From: Candidatus Colicola equi
Lineage (GTDB): Bacteria > Bacteroidota > Bacteroidia > Bacteroidales > Paludibacteraceae
Length of the DNA: 64,000 nucleotides
Direction: 5' to 3'
Assembly (NCBI GenBank): GCA_018066175.1
Contig: JAGHRV010000009.1
Location: 1-64,000 of the forward strand
Translations under genes and position numbers: made by a program
Part shown: positions 26,525 to 35,029 of the stretch, in pieces
Layout: each line of letters opens with the position of its first letter
Numbering within the stretch: the first letter of the stretch is position 1
Notes under the pieces: model-generated
What the model saw: the letters and a program-made list of their open reading frames with translations, nothing else
What the model was told of the DNA's origin: nothing
The model's database searches: none

Positions 26525-27835
26525 TTATTTGTTATCTAATTGACTATATATTTTTTTCCCAATAGTATTCTTAGGTATTTGATTGATGACGCGTATTTCA
26601 AAAGCAGTTGCTACTAAGTGTGTTGTTTGAATGAGCGCTTCCTTAACTCGTTCGATTAGGTTGTTTTGAGTAACATAAACAATCATCTTTTCATCCGTAC
26701 CAACGCACGCGCACTCGGTTTGGCATGTGTTTTGAATAATCTGTTCGCATTCATCCAGACCAATACGTATACCGAATAATTTTAAAAAACGTCCTTTTCG
26801 TCCGGTAATATAGTAGCAACCATCTTCATCAAAGTATGCAATATCGCCCGTTTGTATATACCCATTCCGCAAGTCACCTAACAGCAAATCGTCTTTGCAG
26901 GTAGCATAGCCCATTGTGACGTTTTTGCCACGATAGCATAGCTCACCTTCTGTATGAGGTTTTTGAATAGGGTTGCCATTTTCGTCTATTAAACTAAATT
27001 CTCCGTTAGGAACAGCGATGCCAATGCTACCAACTTTTTCAACAGCCCATTTAGCGGGCAAATAGGCCATTCGTGCGGTACATTCTGATTGACCATAAGT
27101 GGCAATCCAACGTTTATGATGCTCTTGGCAATAAGTGGCGAATTTGAGATTAAGATCGTGAGGCATTTTTCCTCCGCCTTGTGTTAACAACTCCAATTCG
27201 GGCAGATCCATGCGGTAAAAGCGCAATAAATCTAAGATATGATAACTATATGGAACACCTGTAAAACTAGTAGCATATTCATTCCGAACAAACCTCCAAA
27301 ATGCAGCATCGGTCATACTAAGATTGGTGATAAGTACAGTGGCTCCTACACGAAGATGGCTGAATAGAATAGATAACCCCATCGTGTAATAGAGCGGCAA
27401 TACCATTAGTGGACGATCATTTGGCTTGATATCAAAGAAGGTGGATATATTGAGTCCTGCTGCTTCTATGTTGTCATACGAATGCCGAATCAGTTTAGGA
27501 CTACCAGTGCTACCAGAAGTTGGTAAAAGGTGGCTCAGCATGGGATGAATGGCATGATTGGCATTACCATAGAGTTGTGTGAACTGTTCCAGTAGTGAGG
27601 TCTCGGTCTTTTTATTGAGAATCAGAGGAACTACTCGTTCGCTAGCTAGCATGGACATAATCTTAAACGCACATTCTGCGGTATTTTCTACCAATTCAAT
27701 CACGAAGGTTCGCTCCGTGTATTGTGCTCTTAGATTGGCTGCTTGACGGCAAATATCTCCGTAGGTGAAAGAGAGTCCATCGCTATCTGTTATAGCAATG
27801 CGATTAGCAGGTATGTGATCAAGACCTAATAACAT
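26525..27835 (-). CDS. AMP-forming acyl ligase (ANL superfamily)
   Basis: 436 residues, shorter than FadD (the copy at 670 has 557). Motifs: LLPTSGSTGSPKLIRHS (phosphate loop), TYGQSECTARMAYLP, TGDIAYFDEDGCYYITGRKG, and the late lysine in PKNTIGKKIYSQL, so both the N- and C-terminal ANL domains are present. It would activate a carboxylic acid with ATP and load CoA or, given the adjacent ACP, the ACP thiol. The acid is not predictable. It sits between an SDR and an ACP in the same operon. Confidence 0.83.
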   Translation of the reverse strand: MLLGLDHIPANRIAITDSDGLSFTYGDICRQAANLRAQYTERTFVIELVENTAECAFKIMSMLASERVVPLILNKKTETSLLEQFTQLYGNANHAIHPMLSHLLPTSGSTGSPKLIRHSYDNIEAAGLNISTFFDIKPNDRPLMVLPLYYTMGLSILFSHLRVGATVLITNLSMTDAAFWRFVRNEYATSFTGVPYSYHILDLLRFYRMDLPELELLTQGGGKMPHDLNLKFATYCQEHHKRWIATYGQSECTARMAYLPAKWAVEKVGSIGIAVPNGEFSLIDENGNPIQKPHTEGELCYRGKNVTMGYATCKDDLLLGDLRNGYIQTGDIAYFDEDGCYYITGRKGRFLKLFGIRIGLDECEQIIQNTCQTECACVGTDEKMIVYVTQNNLIERVKEALIQTTHLVATAFEIRVINQIPKNTIGKKIYSQLDNK

Positions 27836-27841
27836 GATAAT

Positions 27842-28567
27842 TTAAATAGAAGCGCATCCATCTACACCTAATATTTGGCCAGATATGTAGGATGCTTTAT
27901 CCGAAGCTAAAAAACTGCATGCATTAGCAACATCTTCGGGAGAGCCTAAGCGTCCCAAAGCGATGCGCTGAATGCGATTCTCAATTTTCTCGCCATCTGA
28001 TTCATATAATTCGGCAAATCGCTCGGTTTGTATAATACCAGGAGCAACGGCGTTTACTCGTATGCCAGATTGTGCCAATTCTTTTGCAGCAGATTTGGTC
28101 ATGGCGATGATGGCGCCCTTGGTTGCTGAATAAGCCACTTGACCGGGAGAACCTAATACTGCAGTTACCGAAGCGATATTGATAATGCTGCCACCTCCAT
28201 TACGAGCCATAAGACGGCTACAAAATTGAACTAGTTCTAGTGGAGCAATTACATTTACTTGGAACATGCGTTCGGTTTCTTCCCGCATAATCATACCAAT
28301 GCGACGATTATATACGATCCCAGCATTATTAACTAAGCAATCAATGTGTCCAGTTTCCTTGTAAATTGATAGGAATACCTCTTTAACAGCTTGACTATTT
28401 GTTATATCCAAACTTATTGGGTGAATATGAGCATCATCCGTTGTAAATGTTTGTAAATCGCAAGCATAAACTTCGGCTCCATCCAAGGCCATTTGATTGG
28501 CAATCTGTTTTCCAATGCCTTGTGCGGCACCAGTGACGATACATACTTTATTGGTTAGCAGATTCAT
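27842..28567 (-). CDS. SDR reductase, FabG-like (first of two)
   Basis: 241 residues from ATG 28567 (MNLLTNKVCIVTGAAQGIGK). NADPH motif TGAAQGIGK, NNAG, Ser in NIASVTAV, and the YSATK catalytic pair; the C-terminal ASYISGQILGVDGCASI is FabG-like. It would reduce a 3-oxoacyl-ACP to 3-hydroxyacyl-ACP. The frame can be read from a TTG at 28579, but ATG 28567 starts 2 bases after the upstream stop. It may act on the KAS III product in this operon. Confidence 0.84.
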   Translation of the reverse strand: MNLLTNKVCIVTGAAQGIGKQIANQMALDGAEVYACDLQTFTTDDAHIHPISLDITNSQAVKEVFLSIYKETGHIDCLVNNAGIVYNRRIGMIMREETERMFQVNVIAPLELVQFCSRLMARNGGGSIINIASVTAVLGSPGQVAYSATKGAIIAMTKSAAKELAQSGIRVNAVAPGIIQTERFAELYESDGEKIENRIQRIALGRLGSPEDVANACSFLASDKASYISGQILGVDGCASI

Positions 28568-28569
28568 AG

Positions 28570-29310
28570 TTATACACAACGTCCTCCATCAATTACTAAC
28601 GCATGACCTGTAATCCAAGCCGAAGCGTCAGATAGTAAATATATGACAGCGTAAGCAATCTCTTCGGGTTTGCCATAGCGTTTGAGTAGGTATTTCTGAC
28701 GATCGGCTTCCATATCTGCATCTGAAAACTCTCGTCCTTGTATTAATTCGGTTTCTACCATTCCGGGATGAATAGAGTTGGACCGAATCTTAGGAGCTAA
28801 CTCGCGAGCGCAGTATTTGCTGAATGACATTACTGCAGCCTTGGATGTACCATAAACGGCATTTCCGATACCAGACCCCATCGCGGCCGAAGAAGAAATG
28901 AATACAATAGATGCACCGGCATTGAGTTTCTTCTTTTTGAGCAAGAATTTTGTCAATAGGATAGGTGCGAAAGTATTGGTAGTATAAATTTTTTCCAAAT
29001 CATCTTCCTTAATAAAACTGATAGGTTTCATAAGATTGATGCCGGCATTGTTAACGAGCCCATCCAATTGTGGAACTTGCTCCGCCAAAGTTTGGATGCC
29101 TTCTTGTGAAGCCAAATCTGTGATAATCTGTACATGCCCTTGGCCTTTTAATTGATCAAAGGTCTGTTGTAGACGTTCTTGATTGCGCCCGGTGATGACG
29201 CAATGTGCGCCTATCTTGGCACATTCGATAGCTGTGGCGCGGCCTATACCGGATGATGCTCCGGTGATAAGCACCGTTTTTCCTTCTAATGAAAAGGGAT
29301 TAGACAACAT
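28570..29310 (-). CDS. SDR reductase, FabG-like (second of two)
   Basis: 246 residues. TGASSGIGRA cofactor motif, NNAG, catalytic Ser in FISSSAAM and YGTSK pair, C-terminus AWITGHALVIDGGRCV. It is clearly different from the neighbour at 27842, so the two need not share a substrate: one could reduce an acyl-ACP and the other a sugar or a second keto group. It overlaps the end of the KAS III gene by 11 bases, which suggests coupled translation. Confidence 0.83.
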   Translation of the reverse strand: MLSNPFSLEGKTVLITGASSGIGRATAIECAKIGAHCVITGRNQERLQQTFDQLKGQGHVQIITDLASQEGIQTLAEQVPQLDGLVNNAGINLMKPISFIKEDDLEKIYTTNTFAPILLTKFLLKKKKLNAGASIVFISSSAAMGSGIGNAVYGTSKAAVMSFSKYCARELAPKIRSNSIHPGMVETELIQGREFSDADMEADRQKYLLKRYGKPEEIAYAVIYLLSDASAWITGHALVIDGGRCV

Positions 29311-30376
29311 AGTCGGTAGCGATTTTATCTTTTACTTCAACTAATTTTGAGATCACGATATTGTCCGTTTGGAAGGCAACTGTTCCCCAACTCAGTCCTA
29401 CACCAAACCCGCAGCAGATAAAACGTTTATTTTGCGCTTCATTAGTCAGTTGGGTAACAATCGTATTAGGAATAGATGCTCCATTGGTATTGCCAAAGTG
29501 GCGCATGCTGGATGGAACCTTCTCTGCGGGTAATTTCAATTTCTTAGCAATTAAATCATTCATCTTCATATTTGCCTGATGAAAGACAAAATAGTCAGCG
29601 TCTAAGTAGTCAAAGCCAAAGTGTTCTGCTAATTTCTTAACAGATTTCGGTGCGGTAGTGATTCCAAATGAGAATACATCCATGCCTTTCATGCGTGTTT
29701 GCAAACGATTGAGCATTTTACCCTCTACGTCTTCCTGACGGAAAGATTTAGCGCTGAACTGATTACGGCTACCACCATCCGGTGTAATAATAGCATCAAA
29801 TCCGCTACCATCCGTTCCAAAATGGAATTGAACGGGTGTTGTTCGGCGAGCAAATTCAATGGCTGTTACTGTGCCAGATTGACCAAACAATGGACTTGGA
29901 GGTCCGGCTGCTCTGCGGCGGGCATCGCCCACCATCAGTAGGGCTTTCTTGAAGTGTCCCGTTTCTACTAGTCCCATAATGGCGCTAAGACCATAAACCC
30001 AACCGGAACAACCGATGGACATATCCGTGGCATAGCATTCTTTATTGAGCCCAAGGCGATCTTGTAAGATGCATGCTGTAGCCGGTAAAATATAATCCGG
30101 AGTCTGGGTAACGACTAATAGTGCATCAATGTCGGATTTATTCCATTTTAGGTCCTTAATCAACTGTTCAGCAGCGGCATAGCATAAATCGGAGGTGCAT
30201 AGATGCCGAGCAGTACGACGTTCTTCTACACCAGTTGTTTCTACAAAATCCTCTGGGGTATATTCGGTAAAGAATGCTTGTTCCTTACGTCCCGGATGCA
30301 GGTTACTGGATATATGCTTGGGCATTCCGGAAGCCATTCCGGCTATACGGACATGCTTGTATTCCAAAAAGGCCAT
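29300..30376 (-). CDS. Ketoacyl-ACP synthase III-like enzyme (first copy)
   Basis: 358 residues. Intact triad: Cys in DMSIGCSGWVYG (C123), His in VFHQANMK (H266), Asn in HFGNTNGASIP (N296). It shares only family-level similarity with the copy at 25214, so it is not a recent duplicate. It follows an ACP gene with no gap (shared base at 30376) and precedes an SDR. Most likely it condenses a short acyl donor with malonyl-ACP for the glycan acyl group. A role in ordinary fatty acid synthesis cannot be excluded from sequence alone. Confidence 0.85.
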   Translation of the reverse strand: MAFLEYKHVRIAGMASGMPKHISSNLHPGRKEQAFFTEYTPEDFVETTGVEERRTARHLCTSDLCYAAAEQLIKDLKWNKSDIDALLVVTQTPDYILPATACILQDRLGLNKECYATDMSIGCSGWVYGLSAIMGLVETGHFKKALLMVGDARRRAAGPPSPLFGQSGTVTAIEFARRTTPVQFHFGTDGSGFDAIITPDGGSRNQFSAKSFRQEDVEGKMLNRLQTRMKGMDVFSFGITTAPKSVKKLAEHFGFDYLDADYFVFHQANMKMNDLIAKKLKLPAEKVPSSMRHFGNTNGASIPNTIVTQLTNEAQNKRFICCGFGVGLSWGTVAFQTDNIVISKLVEVKDKIATDYVV

Positions 30377-30606
30377 TAGATGCGACTTTTAACGATATTA
30401 TATAAATCTTCAATGGTAACGGAACCTTTGACGTCATTTCCTTTTAGAGCAACGTCATATTCTTCATCAACCATTCCGATTACGCTTAGGCCGATCAGGG
30501 ATGACCATTCTTCTAAATCGTGAAATTTGGTTTGAGGAGTGAAGATGCTTGCATCTGTTTCGTCAAATTGTTCTGCAAAATGTTGCACAAATTCTTGTAA
30601 ATCCAT
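30376..30606 (-). CDS. Acyl carrier protein (first copy)
   Basis: 76 residues. The pantetheine site is EEWSSLIGLSVIGM (Ser36): the usual Asp before the modified Ser is a Ser here, which is uncommon in ACPs. Acidic helices and length fit the family. It is immediately followed by a KAS III. Two different ACPs in one operon (the other at 26283) suggest two separate acyl-handling steps or a hand-over. Confidence 0.8.
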   Translation of the reverse strand: MDLQEFVQHFAEQFDETDASIFTPQTKFHDLEEWSSLIGLSVIGMVDEEYDVALKGNDVKGSVTIEDLYNIVKSRI

Positions 30607-30619
30607 AATAATTGTGTAT

Positions 30620-31264
30620 TTAATATTTAAAAATTCTTGCGGGATTGCCTATGTATGTAGACTGATTTTTAGGAGATGAGAATAGATATGCGCCAGGACC
30701 CAATTTAACATGCGACCCGATATGCACTTGCTGCAGCACGAATGAACCTGCGCCGCAAATATTTTCTGACCCAAGATGCACTTCCCCTGATAATCTACAT
30801 CCGGGCATCAATGTATTATAGTCGCCTATTTGCACATCATGACCAATGTTAATAAAACCATTAAGCAGATTAAAATCACCTATGGTAACATCGCATGAGA
30901 TGGTGCATCCTCCTTCAATAATATTGCCCTTACCCATTGTTAGCGTTTTTTGATCTGCTACCCAAAGATCAGGATAGATGAGATTAGGGTAGGAAATGTT
31001 AGTGTTAGCAATACGACTTACAATCATTTTGACGGTAGTTGGATTGCCAACCGCAACGGCAATGGCAAGTTCGTTAGGGAAGGCATTTAACGCATGAATG
31101 TCTCCTAAAACTTGACCATAATGCGAGACGGAAGTACCTGCTGGTACCCCATCATCAAAAAAACCAATAAGATTCCAAGTTGGGCAATGGTTATTGATGT
31201 GCTGTATTAGACATGCAACCTCTTTGCCTAGACCTCCTGCTCCATATATGGCAATATCCATCAT
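30620..31264 (-). CDS. NeuD/PglD-type sugar N- or O-acyltransferase
   Basis: 214 residues. N-terminal Rossmann-like domain (AIYGAGGLGKEVACLIQ) that in PglD binds the UDP-sugar, then a left-handed beta-helix with hexapeptide repeats (IIEGGCTISCDVTIGDF, LNGFINIGHDVQIGDY). The catalytic base is probably H142 in NIGHD. PglD acetylates the C4 amino group of UDP-4-amino sugar using acetyl-CoA; here the operon suggests an acyl-ACP or acyl-CoA made by its neighbours. It is the first gene after the promoter. Start is ATG 31264 or the adjacent ATG 31261. Confidence 0.86.
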   Translation of the reverse strand: MMDIAIYGAGGLGKEVACLIQHINNHCPTWNLIGFFDDGVPAGTSVSHYGQVLGDIHALNAFPNELAIAVAVGNPTTVKMIVSRIANTNISYPNLIYPDLWVADQKTLTMGKGNIIEGGCTISCDVTIGDFNLLNGFINIGHDVQIGDYNTLMPGCRLSGEVHLGSENICGAGSFVLQQVHIGSHVKLGPGAYLFSSPKNQSTYIGNPARIFKY

Positions 31265-31284
31265 GTAACTTTAGTTTTAGCGCG

Positions 31285-31316
31285 CAAAGTTACACTTTTT
31301 TTTTCATATATGCAAA
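31285..31316 (-). promoter_or_regulatory. Internal promoter for the acyl/amino-sugar operon
   Basis: Minus strand: TTTG (31313-31316), 20 bases, TAACTTTG (31285-31292). The -33 box lies inside the last codons of the glycosyltransferase gene that ends at 31304, so this promoter starts a separate 11-gene transcript (31264 to 21390). The -33 is followed by TTTGCATATATGAAAA. Confidence 0.8.
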
Positions 31317-32287
31317 TATTTTCTAATTTTATGCAGGAAAAATAAGCATATATAACTTATTTGAGGAGAAAGAGTCTGAATTAGTCGAATAAAATGGCGT
31401 TGATTGGGTAAGGAAGACGTACTGCGAACCGATTCCAAACATTGTTGAAAAAGCGGCTCTTTTAGCACATCTTTCCATAGACGAATAGCCGCTTTGTTGA
31501 TTATACCTTGGGCAATATATTTCTCATAGGTGAAACACATGGTTAAACTATATATCGTGTGTTGGAAGGAGGGAAATGACATCCATTCTTGGCCATTGTG
31601 AGCGATGGATTGGATGGCCCTTATGATGGTGCAATCTGTTTTCGGACGAGGGGCATGTATGGCACTTTCGTTATGCATTACATAATGGTAGAAGATGACA
31701 TTGCTTACCATTATAGTTTGTGCATATCGTAGGCATTGGACAGTAAAAGTATATACTTCTCCTACGTGAATGGTTGTGTCAAATAGAATATGATATTGTT
31801 CAATAATGGCTCGTTTATACACCAATTTTGGGGAAGTGGGAAAGGTTTTACACGTTTTATATAATGCTGTTGCTGAATAGATGCCTTCGGCTATCTCGTT
31901 CGTACAAACGGAAGTGTTATCACTATCTATCTGTACGGCAGGAAGTAGTATGTCAGCCGATGTCACGAAGAAGGGTTGTAGAATGTGTAGGGTGTTGGAC
32001 TCCAAGTAATCGTCACTATCCAAGAATAGCACATATTTTCCAGTAGCATGTTTCAGGCCAGCATTGCGAGCTGCAGATACTCCTTGGTTAGACTGTGCAA
32101 CACAAATGACTCGTTTATCGCTTTGCGCAAAAGAACGAATGATAGTTAATGTGTCGTCTTGTGAACCATCATCAATGAAGATAAACTCCGTATAATCGGA
32201 ATTTATCAATTGCTTGAGGCTATTGATACAGCGTCCAATATGGGCTTGTGCATTATAGCATGGTATGATAATACTGAACTTAATCAT
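31304..32287 (-). CDS. Glycosyltransferase family 2
   Basis: 327 residues. GT-A fold with SIIIPCYNAQAHIGRCINSL at the N-terminus, FIDDGSQDDTL, the SAARNAGLKHATGKYVLFLD region and the DSDDYLE metal motif. It adds one sugar to a lipid-linked precursor on the cytoplasmic side. Downstream of about residue 220 the sequence is family-variable. It overlaps the polymerase gene by 4 bases (ATGA) and is the last gene of the upstream glycan unit. Donor and acceptor are unknown. Confidence 0.87.
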   Translation of the reverse strand: MIKFSIIIPCYNAQAHIGRCINSLKQLINSDYTEFIFIDDGSQDDTLTIIRSFAQSDKRVICVAQSNQGVSAARNAGLKHATGKYVLFLDSDDYLESNTLHILQPFFVTSADILLPAVQIDSDNTSVCTNEIAEGIYSATALYKTCKTFPTSPKLVYKRAIIEQYHILFDTTIHVGEVYTFTVQCLRYAQTIMVSNVIFYHYVMHNESAIHAPRPKTDCTIIRAIQSIAHNGQEWMSFPSFQHTIYSLTMCFTYEKYIAQGIINKAAIRLWKDVLKEPLFQQCLESVRSTSSLPNQRHFIRLIQTLSPQISYICLFFLHKIRKYLHI

Positions 32288-33501
32288 TGCATTTGCTTTT
32301 GTGCATTCTCGTTAATTGCTTTTAGTATGAGTGTTCTATTCTCCTCTTGCGCAGCATGTTTCTCGGTTTGATAGATGGTGGAGTAGGTGGAGATAGTGAT
32401 GTTTGAATAAAGAATGGTTTGAGCGTACGTCATACATATTAATAATATGATATATAGGTATCCCAACCAGGCACTAATCGTTTTTGGGGCATGACGGAAA
32501 TAAACAAGGTAGTAACCGAAGATGAGAAACTCAAAAGTGGTAAAATAACGGAAAATACGATCTAAGACAAGGCTGCGATAGCAAAGTAGATGTCCGCATA
32601 AACCGATTAGCACTAAATCAAATAGAATCTCAAAGAAACGGTCTTGGTGGAACTCTTTAACAGGCTTGTAGAGCATAATCATTATGCAGTATGCTGCATA
32701 TTTGATGAGCATACCAATGCCAACCGATGCACCATTGCTGACCATGTGTTGACTATTTACGTACACGCCATAACCGCTTACTTCTGCCAGATGATAGAAT
32801 TGCAATATGATTTTGTTGGTTAGATCAAAATACGCAATGATGACGAAGGCTGTTAGAGTTAGGATGCGTGTTATGTCGCTCTTGAATATTTGCCGGTCTT
32901 TAGTATAGAAGAAATAGATGGGTAGCAAGATTAAGGCTGATTTATGGAAAAAGCATGCTAAAGCGATTCCGATAAAGTAATTAACCCAATCGCGTTTAAT
33001 AATACATGGAATTGAGGCCAAGAATATACACATTGCAACATCCTGACGCAAGGTGTTTTGAAAAAGATTTGTGGCAATACCTAAAGCAAAAAAAGCAAAG
33101 ATAGATGAAGCGAGCACTTCTTTTCTTTCGCGGAAGGCTCTATAAATAAGGGATATTTCTAAAAAAGCAAATAGGATAAAGAATACAGAATAATGTGCGT
33201 TTAAGATTTTCTTGAGGAAAATAATTAGCCACATAAATGATCGCTCCAGATGTTCAAAGATTCCTAGATGCTGAGCAATATTGTCGTTAATCGAAAGGGA
33301 GGTGTCCCACAACTTATAAATCTCCAAATACGCCATGTAGTCCATTCCTACGCAATATCGCAGTCCAAACACAAGCGTATATAACACAACAGGAATGCAG
33401 TAATAGAAGCGTGCTCGTCTGCCCGTTGTTAATGCTGAACGTCTCGTGAAATAAATCATGAAGATCATCAGCGTAGTATATACTAGGAATGTTTCTAACA
33501 T
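32284..33501 (-). CDS. EpsG/Wzy-like glycan polymerase
   Basis: 405 residues with about 10 membrane segments. The EpsG-family signature near the N-terminus is FGLRYCVGMDYMAYLEIY (about residues 44-61), the usual R-x-x-V-G-x-D-Y element. These proteins polymerise undecaprenyl-linked repeat units in the periplasm. The neighbouring Wzx-like flippase (7-base overlap) and GT2 (4-base overlap) support this role. No other polymerase is seen in the region. Confidence 0.82.
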   Translation of the reverse strand: MLETFLVYTTLMIFMIYFTRRSALTTGRRARFYYCIPVVLYTLVFGLRYCVGMDYMAYLEIYKLWDTSLSINDNIAQHLGIFEHLERSFMWLIIFLKKILNAHYSVFFILFAFLEISLIYRAFRERKEVLASSIFAFFALGIATNLFQNTLRQDVAMCIFLASIPCIIKRDWVNYFIGIALACFFHKSALILLPIYFFYTKDRQIFKSDITRILTLTAFVIIAYFDLTNKIILQFYHLAEVSGYGVYVNSQHMVSNGASVGIGMLIKYAAYCIMIMLYKPVKEFHQDRFFEILFDLVLIGLCGHLLCYRSLVLDRIFRYFTTFEFLIFGYYLVYFRHAPKTISAWLGYLYIILLICMTYAQTILYSNITISTYSTIYQTEKHAAQEENRTLILKAINENAQKQMQ

Positions 33502-35021
33502 GATAGATGATGTTTATGAATGACGTTATAAATGAAGGTCCGTTCTGTATTGGATAAGGCAGATACAAATACCATTAATGCACCGGCGATGATGGTGGCA
33601 CTGATGGTTACAAGAAAACGGAATGGGAAGTGCATGAAATGTGTACAAAGCCAACTCATTGCAATACATATAATGATAGTTGGAACACAGTGTATTATGG
33701 TGCGCCAATAGGTTTTCTGTTCAAAGAAAACAGTCCTTCGCAGATACGGCAAACGCATCCACGCGCAGAGCATTTCAATAATTAAGTAACACCACATGAC
33801 GCTATCAACGTTCAATCCGCAGTGTAGGCATAACCATGCGATAGGCAAGGTGAGTACTTTAATTGTATTAATGATGAGGGCATTGTATTTAACTTGTCCC
33901 GTAGCTTGTATTGCTAATCCTAATCCATTGGTGAGTTGGTCGCCAATGAGTGCTATCAATGTGAATTGTACAAATAGAACAGTTTTTTCCGGAACATTAT
34001 TTGTGCCTAACCAGCATTCTAATAGTGGAGTAATTTCAAACAGCATTGGGATAGTGACGATAGAGACCAATAGAAAGGAGAATTTACACGCGCTGTTGGA
34101 TAGTCGGAATACCTGTTCTCTATTATGCTCTCCTTCTGCTTTATAGACCTGAGGACTAATGGCATTTAATATCGCCTGTGCCAACATAGAAGTGGCTGTA
34201 CTTACCTGTAAAGCTATACCATATGCGGCATTAATAATGGTGCCAAAGAAACGATTTAATACAATGCCGATACCTTGTGCTCTGACCATAAAGCAGCCTG
34301 CCGAATAGAGAGTCCATGTGGCAAAGCTTGTTAATTCGCGCATATATTTTCCGTTCCACTCACGCCATGATACCCAGTGGCATTCGGCATAATGTATGTG
34401 GGCATAAGCACCTAAAATGATTAAGTTAACGAAAGCAATGCCAGACATTAGTCCTCCATATAGTATGAGTTTGTCACATTGGGCAACATAGAGTAATATA
34501 ACGGCAATGGCAACTTTGAGCACATAGTCTAATATATCTATTATGGATATAAATACAATATTTTCTTTGGCAATAAATAATGCTCGGAAAGGAGAAACAA
34601 TGATGCTGACAGACATCATTATACTTGCGGCTACATATACCCATTGGGCGGCAATGAGTCGATCGGTAGGAATTTGTAGGAAATGAAGCATGATAACCGG
34701 TTCTAATCCTAGTAGAATGAGCAATATGCCCAAACCGATTAAAACGTGTAATAGCACGCTATTTCCAAAACATGTGTATGCTGAAGAAAAGTCTTTTTCT
34801 CCTTCGTAGTATGCTAAATATCGTTGCGTAGTTGTTACTAAAGCATTAGTCATAAATCCCAACATAGCAATCGTGCCGGCTACAACCATGTATATACCAT
34901 AATCAGTTTGCCCTAATGCGCTAAGGATAAGACGTGTTGCCACTAAGGACAGCACTACATTAAGCGCTGTTCGGCAATACTGAGCGATGGTATTAACTAT
35001 GATACGTTGGGATGAACTCAC
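33495..35021 (-). CDS. Wzx-like oligosaccharide flippase
   Basis: 508 residues, 12-14 hydrophobic segments, with the MATE/MVF-type Wzx N-terminus (NTIAQYCRTALNVVLSLVAT, LGQTDYGIYMVVAGTIAMLG). It would move undecaprenyl-pyrophosphate repeat units across the inner membrane for polymerisation. It overlaps the polymerase by 7 bases. Together with the polymerase this defines a Wzx/Wzy-dependent route for capsule, O-antigen or exopolysaccharide. Confidence 0.85.
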   Translation of the reverse strand: MSSSQRIIVNTIAQYCRTALNVVLSLVATRLILSALGQTDYGIYMVVAGTIAMLGFMTNALVTTTQRYLAYYEGEKDFSSAYTCFGNSVLLHVLIGLGILLILLGLEPVIMLHFLQIPTDRLIAAQWVYVAASIMMSVSIIVSPFRALFIAKENIVFISIIDILDYVLKVAIAVILLYVAQCDKLILYGGLMSGIAFVNLIILGAYAHIHYAECHWVSWREWNGKYMRELTSFATWTLYSAGCFMVRAQGIGIVLNRFFGTIINAAYGIALQVSTATSMLAQAILNAISPQVYKAEGEHNREQVFRLSNSACKFSFLLVSIVTIPMLFEITPLLECWLGTNNVPEKTVLFVQFTLIALIGDQLTNGLGLAIQATGQVKYNALIINTIKVLTLPIAWLCLHCGLNVDSVMWCYLIIEMLCAWMRLPYLRRTVFFEQKTYWRTIIHCVPTIIICIAMSWLCTHFMHFPFRFLVTISATIIAGALMVFVSALSNTERTFIYNVIHKHHLSC

Positions 35022-35029
35022 GATATAAT

